Of a stretch of 64,000 nucleotides of DNA, positions 60,270 to 64,000 are shown piece after piece (position 1 is the first letter of the stretch; the number at the start of each line of letters is the position of its first letter). Source of the DNA: Bog-473 sp963764305 (GTDB lineage: Bacteria > Actinomycetota > Acidimicrobiia > Acidimicrobiales > RAAP-2); the NCBI GenBank assembly GCA_963764305.1, contig CAVXSD010000005.1:503201-567200 (forward strand), read 5' to 3'. Both the position numbers and the translations under genes were made by a program. Under the pieces are notes generated by a model, which saw only the letters and a program-made list of their open reading frames with translations, did no database searches and had not been told where the DNA came from.

Positions 60270-61325
60270 ATGTCCTCGAACCGCTTCGACCTCGTGATCT
60301 TCGACTGCGACGGCGTCCTTGTTGATAGCGAGCGCCTCGCCGTGCGGACCGAGGCCGAAATCCTGAGAGGCCTAGGGTGGCCACTCACCGAAGCCGACAT
60401 CGTTGAGCGATTTGTCGGGAGATCGGCCGCCTACATGCGCGAGGAGATCGAGCATCAACTGGGTCGGAGCATCGATTGGGATGCCGAGTTCGAGCGCCAG
60501 TATCAACAGGTCTTCGAGCGTGAGCTTGCACCCATGCCCGGTGTCATTGAGGCGCTCGACCAGATTCCGATACCCAGCTGCGTGGCATCAAGTGGAAGTC
60601 ACGAAAGGATGCGTTTCACCTTGGGACTGACCGGACTCTTCGACCGGTTTGAAGGGCGAATCTTCAGCGTCGACGACGTTTCCCAGGGAAAGCCGGCTCC
60701 GGACATCTTTTTGCATGCTGCGGAGAAGATGGGGACAACGCCACACCATTGCGCAGTAATCGAGGACAGCGTCTCGGGCGTTACTGCTGGTTTGGCAGCA
60801 GGTATGGCTGTTTTTGCATTCGCCGGCGGCGTGACTGGCGCAGCACAGTTGTCGATTGACAACGCAGTCATATTTGAGGACATGCGGGACCTGCCGGGGG
60901 GTACTAGCCATTTGAAGGGTCGGACGGTCCATCAAGTACACTTCCGGCCGACACGACGGGGGCACTTTGCTCAACCCGTGCGGCCAGCCACCCGGATCGC
61001 CGGGACGTCGTGGCCAGTAGTCGCCGACTGGGGATCGGCATCAAAAGGCAGCGAAGACCCTGGGATCGTTGGACCCCTAGCTTCCTCCCGCACTGTTCGC
61101 CACGCCGCCAGATCGGGATGCGTGAAGTCACGACAGGCTTCAGCAGGCGCAAGAAGATTCATGGCTTGGACGAGTTCCCACAGGGAGGCCGTAACTGTCT
61201 GTACCGCCACGGTGACCCAGAACGGTGGCGAGAACAACCGCAGGCCAATGAGGCCCAACGTGCTATGGCACCAATCGATGGTTGGGATCGGAAGTTCGGC
61301 GTCGGGCCTTCAGAAAGCGCGTTGA
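60270..61325 (+). CDS. HAD-family hydrolase (phosphoglycolate phosphatase-like) with unrelated C-terminal tail
   Basis: 351 aa. Residues 1-212 are a complete HAD IA phosphatase: motif I FDCDGVLVDSE (nucleophile Asp), motif II CVASSGSHERMRF, motif III KPAPDIFLHAAEKMG and motif IV IEDSVSG. Relatives end near the segment reading IFEDMRDLPG. Here the frame runs 140 more residues of low-complexity, domain-free sequence, so the native 3' end seems to have been replaced by unrelated DNA near 60903. The phosphatase domain itself looks functional. It starts 20 nt after the DUF2182 gene. Confidence 0.82.
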   Translation: MSSNRFDLVIFDCDGVLVDSERLAVRTEAEILRGLGWPLTEADIVERFVGRSAAYMREEIEHQLGRSIDWDAEFERQYQQVFERELAPMPGVIEALDQIPIPSCVASSGSHERMRFTLGLTGLFDRFEGRIFSVDDVSQGKPAPDIFLHAAEKMGTTPHHCAVIEDSVSGVTAGLAAGMAVFAFAGGVTGAAQLSIDNAVIFEDMRDLPGGTSHLKGRTVHQVHFRPTRRGHFAQPVRPATRIAGTSWPVVADWGSASKGSEDPGIVGPLASSRTVRHAARSGCVKSRQASAGARRFMAWTSSHREAVTVCTATVTQNGGENNRRPMRPNVLWHQSMVGIGSSASGLQKAR

Positions 61326-61379
61326 TCCAGAACTGGTCCTCAGCGTGCTGATCGAGCGACGCCTCCCAATCCTCTCATG

Positions 61380-62018
61380 TCAACAGCCTCGATAGATCGA
61401 GAGCGCCGCGAGAACACCACCCCACTCATGGAAAATATCCTCGGGGGTGTCCCAGAGTGGCTCCGCCGCGGGAACGACGACCACCTGCCCCGAGAAACAC
61501 CGTTCCATGAGCAAGCGGGCGCGCGTGGCCTGGGTTCGACTCGGCACGATCAAGAGACTGTGCCAGTGGTGACGTTCGGCGTATTGCCCCGCCCATCGGG
61601 CTTCGCCTCTCGTGTTGTTCGTGACGTCGACGAAGCACACGACCGAAACCCGAGGCACCTTGGGACACGCGGTGTTGTTGGTACTTGCACCCTGAGAAAA
61701 GAGAAGCACCGGGGCATACCCCTTCTCGGTGAGAGACACCGCCAGAGCCTCCCGGGCTTGTTCACCATGGCCATTGAAGCTCACGATGCCGTCGACATGT
61801 CTTGGTTGGTCTGTTGGGGGGTAGATGAAGAGCGCCAGCGTCGCCGCCACAAATACCACGACGACTGTACCGAGGATCCAGAGCAGTCGCCGTCGCCAAC
61901 GGTGGCGGGATCTTGTGGGTCCTTTGCTGGGAACTCCGTCCGGCGTGCCGCCCTGCTTCGACCCGTTCTCCAAGCAGGCTCCTTCGCTCGCCAGGTGCCC
62001 CTTGGCCAGTGCGCTCAT
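61380..62018 (-). CDS. YdcF-like (DUF218) membrane-anchored protein
   Basis: 212 aa. A basic cytoplasmic N-terminus of about 47 residues is followed by one membrane helix (LLWILGTVVVVFVAATLALFIYP). The DUF218 domain then contains VDGIVSFNGHGEQAREALAVSL, VTNNTRGEARWAGQYAERHHWHSLLIV and the final WGGVLAALSIYRGC. YdcF/SanA-type proteins act on the outer face of the membrane in envelope metabolism; the reaction is unknown. Three Cys in the outer domain may form disulfides. ATG 62018 is the longest supported start. Confidence 0.75.
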   Translation of the reverse strand: MSALAKGHLASEGACLENGSKQGGTPDGVPSKGPTRSRHRWRRRLLWILGTVVVVFVAATLALFIYPPTDQPRHVDGIVSFNGHGEQAREALAVSLTEKGYAPVLLFSQGASTNNTACPKVPRVSVVCFVDVTNNTRGEARWAGQYAERHHWHSLLIVPSRTQATRARLLMERCFSGQVVVVPAAEPLWDTPEDIFHEWGGVLAALSIYRGC

Positions 62019-62222
62019 CGACTCGTCGCGACGGGGACGGAATTGCGAGAATGCGGCGGCAGCGCTTCCTGCACCAACAGCTCCCTTACAGGTGTCATAC
62101 CAAGGAGGACGAGACCAAAGGAGCCACTATAGATACACCCGTAATCGCCCGATCGGCGGCTACGGGAAACGGAATTTTTCCCAGAAAGCGGGTCACATCG
62201 TCCGGAGTGGCAGTCATCGTGA

Positions 62223-62244
62223 GAAGGGGCCTTCGGGCCCCTTC
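62223..62244 (-). terminator. Perfect terminator hairpin with TTCG/CGAA loop
   Basis: GAAGGGGCC (62223-62231) and GGCCCCTTC (62236-62244) form a perfect 9-bp stem around TTCG. It stands 57 nt past the stop of the minus-strand DUF2293 gene and could act for either strand. No U tract follows. Confidence 0.65.
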
Positions 62245-62300
62245 GTTCGTCGTGACCGAAGGGCGTAGGCAGCCAATGCGCCAGGAAGGGACAGGGAGTC

Positions 62301-62980
62301 TCAGCTGCGGCGATGCTCCAAGAGGAAGCGGTCGACCGCTTCGTTCGCCGCCCCTTTGATCTCTCGGTACAAGTACTCCTCGTCCCACTGCTCCGGCGAC
62401 AGCGAATCGAGATCGTCGTGGTAGCTCGTGAAGCGGTGCCTGATATAGGCCCGGGCGCTGAGAGCAGCTCGATCGTCGAGGGTGAGGTTGCGGGTCCGAC
62501 CGACTCGGCCGCTGCCCACGACGGCTGCATGGTCTGCGGTCTCTTTGCCAATCCGCTGTTCGAGTTCTCGGTGGGGCGGGGCAAAGGCGAGGAAGCGCAC
62601 GATGGCGACTTCCAACTCGTCTCGATAGCGATCTTCCTGAAGCCGGCGGGACTGAGCTCCGAGGGCACGCTTGGCCGCACGGCGTTCGGCCGTTTCTTCG
62701 GCGCACATCAGAGCTGCAGCAATGGCCTGGCTCGGCGCCCAAAGTCCGAGAAGACGACGATGCTGGCGTTGCCGGCTCGCGGTTGCCACGAAAGCCAGTA
62801 GGTACCCGCAGCCTTGACGGTCCGGGTCAAGAAGGCATCACCAGCGGGCAAGAAGTCCCAGCCAACGGGGATCTCGATGTCTCCATGCTCGGGATTCCAG
62901 GTCCATTCTGGTCGCGTAAACATCGAGATGTTGCGTTGAGAGAGGTTCAGAATTGTTCGGCGTCTCCGCATCATCCACAC
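62301..62980 (-). pseudogene. DUF2293-domain protein, frameshifted near 62745
   Basis: The N-terminal part from 62980 has IPVGWDFLPAGDAFLTRTVKAAGTYW, the usual opening of DUF2293 proteins, up to NASIVVFSDFG. The next expected block, GLWAPSQAIAAAL, is in another phase and continues through ERRAAKRALGAQ to the conserved C-terminal VGSGRVGRTRNLTLDDRAALSARAYIRHRFTSYHDDL, ending at 62301. A single indel in TCGGACTTTGG accounts for it. The function of DUF2293 proteins is unknown. Either a recent pseudogene or a sequencing error. Confidence 0.75.
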
Positions 62981-63153
62981 CTAGAGACTTCGCGGACGCG
63001 ATCCGTTCCGCGAGTCGAGCCCGGCCGGAGCACTGATCCCTGGGTGTCACCGTGGGACCGAGGTCCAAAAGCCGGCAACGCTGGTGACACCCCTCCAATA
63101 CCGCTGAGACCACACAGGATCAGCACATCGCGGATGTCCCAGACGGAATCTCC

Positions 63154-63710
63154 TCACTGAGTGATGCGGTAGTGAAGGTGGGCGACTCCGCTGCGGGAGC
63201 GCTGCTCATTGAGCAGTTGAAGGTCGAGACGCGCGTGCCTAGGGAGGGCGGGTTTGCCGCCTCCCAGCACTACTGGCCAGAAGAACAAGTGGCACTCGTC
63301 CACCAAGCCCGCCCCAAACGCCTGGGCAGCGAGATCAGCTCCGCCAACCGTGAGGTCGTGGGTTTCGTCAGCCTTCATCTGGCGAATCGCCTCGACGTTG
63401 AACTCCCGCTGAAGGGTGGACCTACCGCTTGACACCGAAGCCAGGGTCTTCGAGAAAACGATCTTGTCGGCCGCTCGCCAGATGTTGGTGAAGTCCACGA
63501 CCCAGGGCGGCTGGTCGGCGATGGGTGCGGTCTCCCAGTAGATCATCGCCTCGTACATCGGCGTCCGTAGAGATAGGTGCCGACCGGGCGATCAATGTCG
63601 TTGATGAAACCGAAGTACTCCTCATCAGGGGTACCCCAATCGATGCCTCCGTCCCGGTCCTCGGTGTAACCGTCGAGCGACATATTCGCAATGTAGATGA
63701 GCTTGGCCAT
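63154..63710 (-). pseudogene. RibD-C/dihydrofolate reductase-like protein, frameshifted near 63556
   Basis: It starts at ATG 63710 with a GGAGG ribosome-binding site and encodes KLIYIANMSLDGYTEDRDGGIDWGTPDEEYFGFIND, then YLYGRR. The continuation MYEAMIYWETAPIADQPPWVVDFTNIWRAADKIVFSKTL to VGGADLAAQAFGAGLVDECHLFFWPVVLGGGKP is in another frame and stops at 63154. One base is missing in GGACGCCGATGTAC. Members are NADPH-dependent reductases of small molecules. The domain is complete apart from the indel. Confidence 0.78.
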
Positions 63711-63894
63711 GGTGATGCCTCCGAACGGGGCCTCGACCGAAGATAGTTCGCACCGACCACTCAGGATTATGCCTGCCGGACACCGGGCCATCGGTGCATC
63801 CTTGAGAACGGTAGGGCACTCGAGAAGGGTCGAACGGGCCACACAGTTCCAGCCTCGGTAGCTGAGAACGAGCTAGACCGCTCACCACACCGAC

Positions 63895-63996
63895 TGTTTG
63901 TGCTCGATCCTCTATTGAGCCACTCCATGGCGAAGCCCAGCGGACCTGGTACGGGAGCCAGCCGACAAGACGCCGGCGGCAGGCACTACGGGAGTG
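63895..63996 (-). ncRNA. Orphan copy of the IS110 leader (bridge-RNA-like) segment
   Basis: Read on the minus strand, this matches the IS110 leader at 4856-4965. The CACT/AGTG hairpin (63996-63984) and the GC hairpin are kept (GCCGGC with GTCGGC, one G-U pair), the loops differ (GTCTT versus ACA), and the next about 20 nt differ completely. The block from GGCTTCGCC through GGAGTGGCTCA to AGAGGATCGAGCAC is then nearly identical. Similarity stops at about 63895. The transposase should lie next at lower coordinates, but a RibD-like gene occupies that space. The 5' side runs off the window. Confidence 0.6.
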
Positions 63997-64000
63997 TTCA

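Noticed and set aside
60971..61258. Minus-strand ORF of 95 codons with a hydrophobic start (FWVTVAVQTVTASLW)
   Set aside because: No ribosome-binding site, no recognisable family, and it overlaps the open tail of the HAD gene; it may be debris of the replaced segment but cannot be supported as a gene.

Overview
The window is high-GC DNA of actinobacterial type, and an acidimicrobial or other deep-branching actinobacterium fits best. The main pointers are a mycothiol S-conjugate amidase homologue (mca), several luciferase-like (F420-type) oxidoreductases, the actinobacterial order pspA-htpX-pspAB, PadR/ArsR/TetR regulators, and many genes whose TANNNT -10 box lies only 5-8 nt before a GTG or ATG start, which implies leaderless mRNAs. 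The organism is inferred; there is no rRNA or tRNA here to test it.

Layout. Bases 1-7.9 kb form an accessory edge. It carries a SthA-like flavoprotein, an alpha/beta hydrolase, a cupin, an ankyrin protein, an IS110-family element, a serine-hydrolase remnant and a RES/Xre toxin-antitoxin pair. Bases 8-57 kb are a dense core-like block: yifB-dprA; a phosphotransferase; a luciferase-like protein with a (frameshifted) acyltransferase-SGNH protein; fumC with a pterin dehydratase; a dead DDE insertion sequence; the pspA-htpX-pspAB operon; mca; purK-purE; a RecB-like nuclease/PAP2/DsbA operon; an Atu-like acyl-CoA carboxylase operon with a divergent acyl-CoA dehydrogenase; an alcohol dehydrogenase; clpS; a TetR gene with an SDR gene; a GNAT/MFS pair divergent from an ABC-F gene; an orphan solute-binding protein; a peroxiredoxin; ArsR-SRPBCC; PadR-ABC-FtsX; and a sulfotransferase/DUF1214 pair. 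Bases 57-64 kb are accessory again: a methyltransferase, a DUF1326/DUF2182 pair, a HAD protein with an odd tail, a YdcF-like protein, frameshifted DUF2293 and RibD-like reductase genes, and at the very edge an orphan copy of the IS110 non-coding RNA segment.

Genes that appear to work together. Enoyl-CoA hydratase, carboxyltransferase, biotin carboxylase/BCCP and AtuA overlap by 1-4 nt, stand opposite an acyl-CoA dehydrogenase, and together suggest catabolism of branched or terpenoid acyl-CoA. PspA-HtpX-PspAB form a membrane-stress operon. The RES toxin and Xre/MbcA-type antitoxin share a promoter with a perfect palindrome. PadR controls an FtsX-type ABC exporter from a perfect 8-bp inverted repeat.

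The main oddities are: two structurally matched but sequence-divergent IS110 leader RNAs, one of them without a transposase; at least six otherwise conserved genes broken by short indels, suggesting consensus errors or active decay; a purK gene whose conserved N-terminus can only be reached from a CTG start; and a consistent leaderless-promoter architecture.
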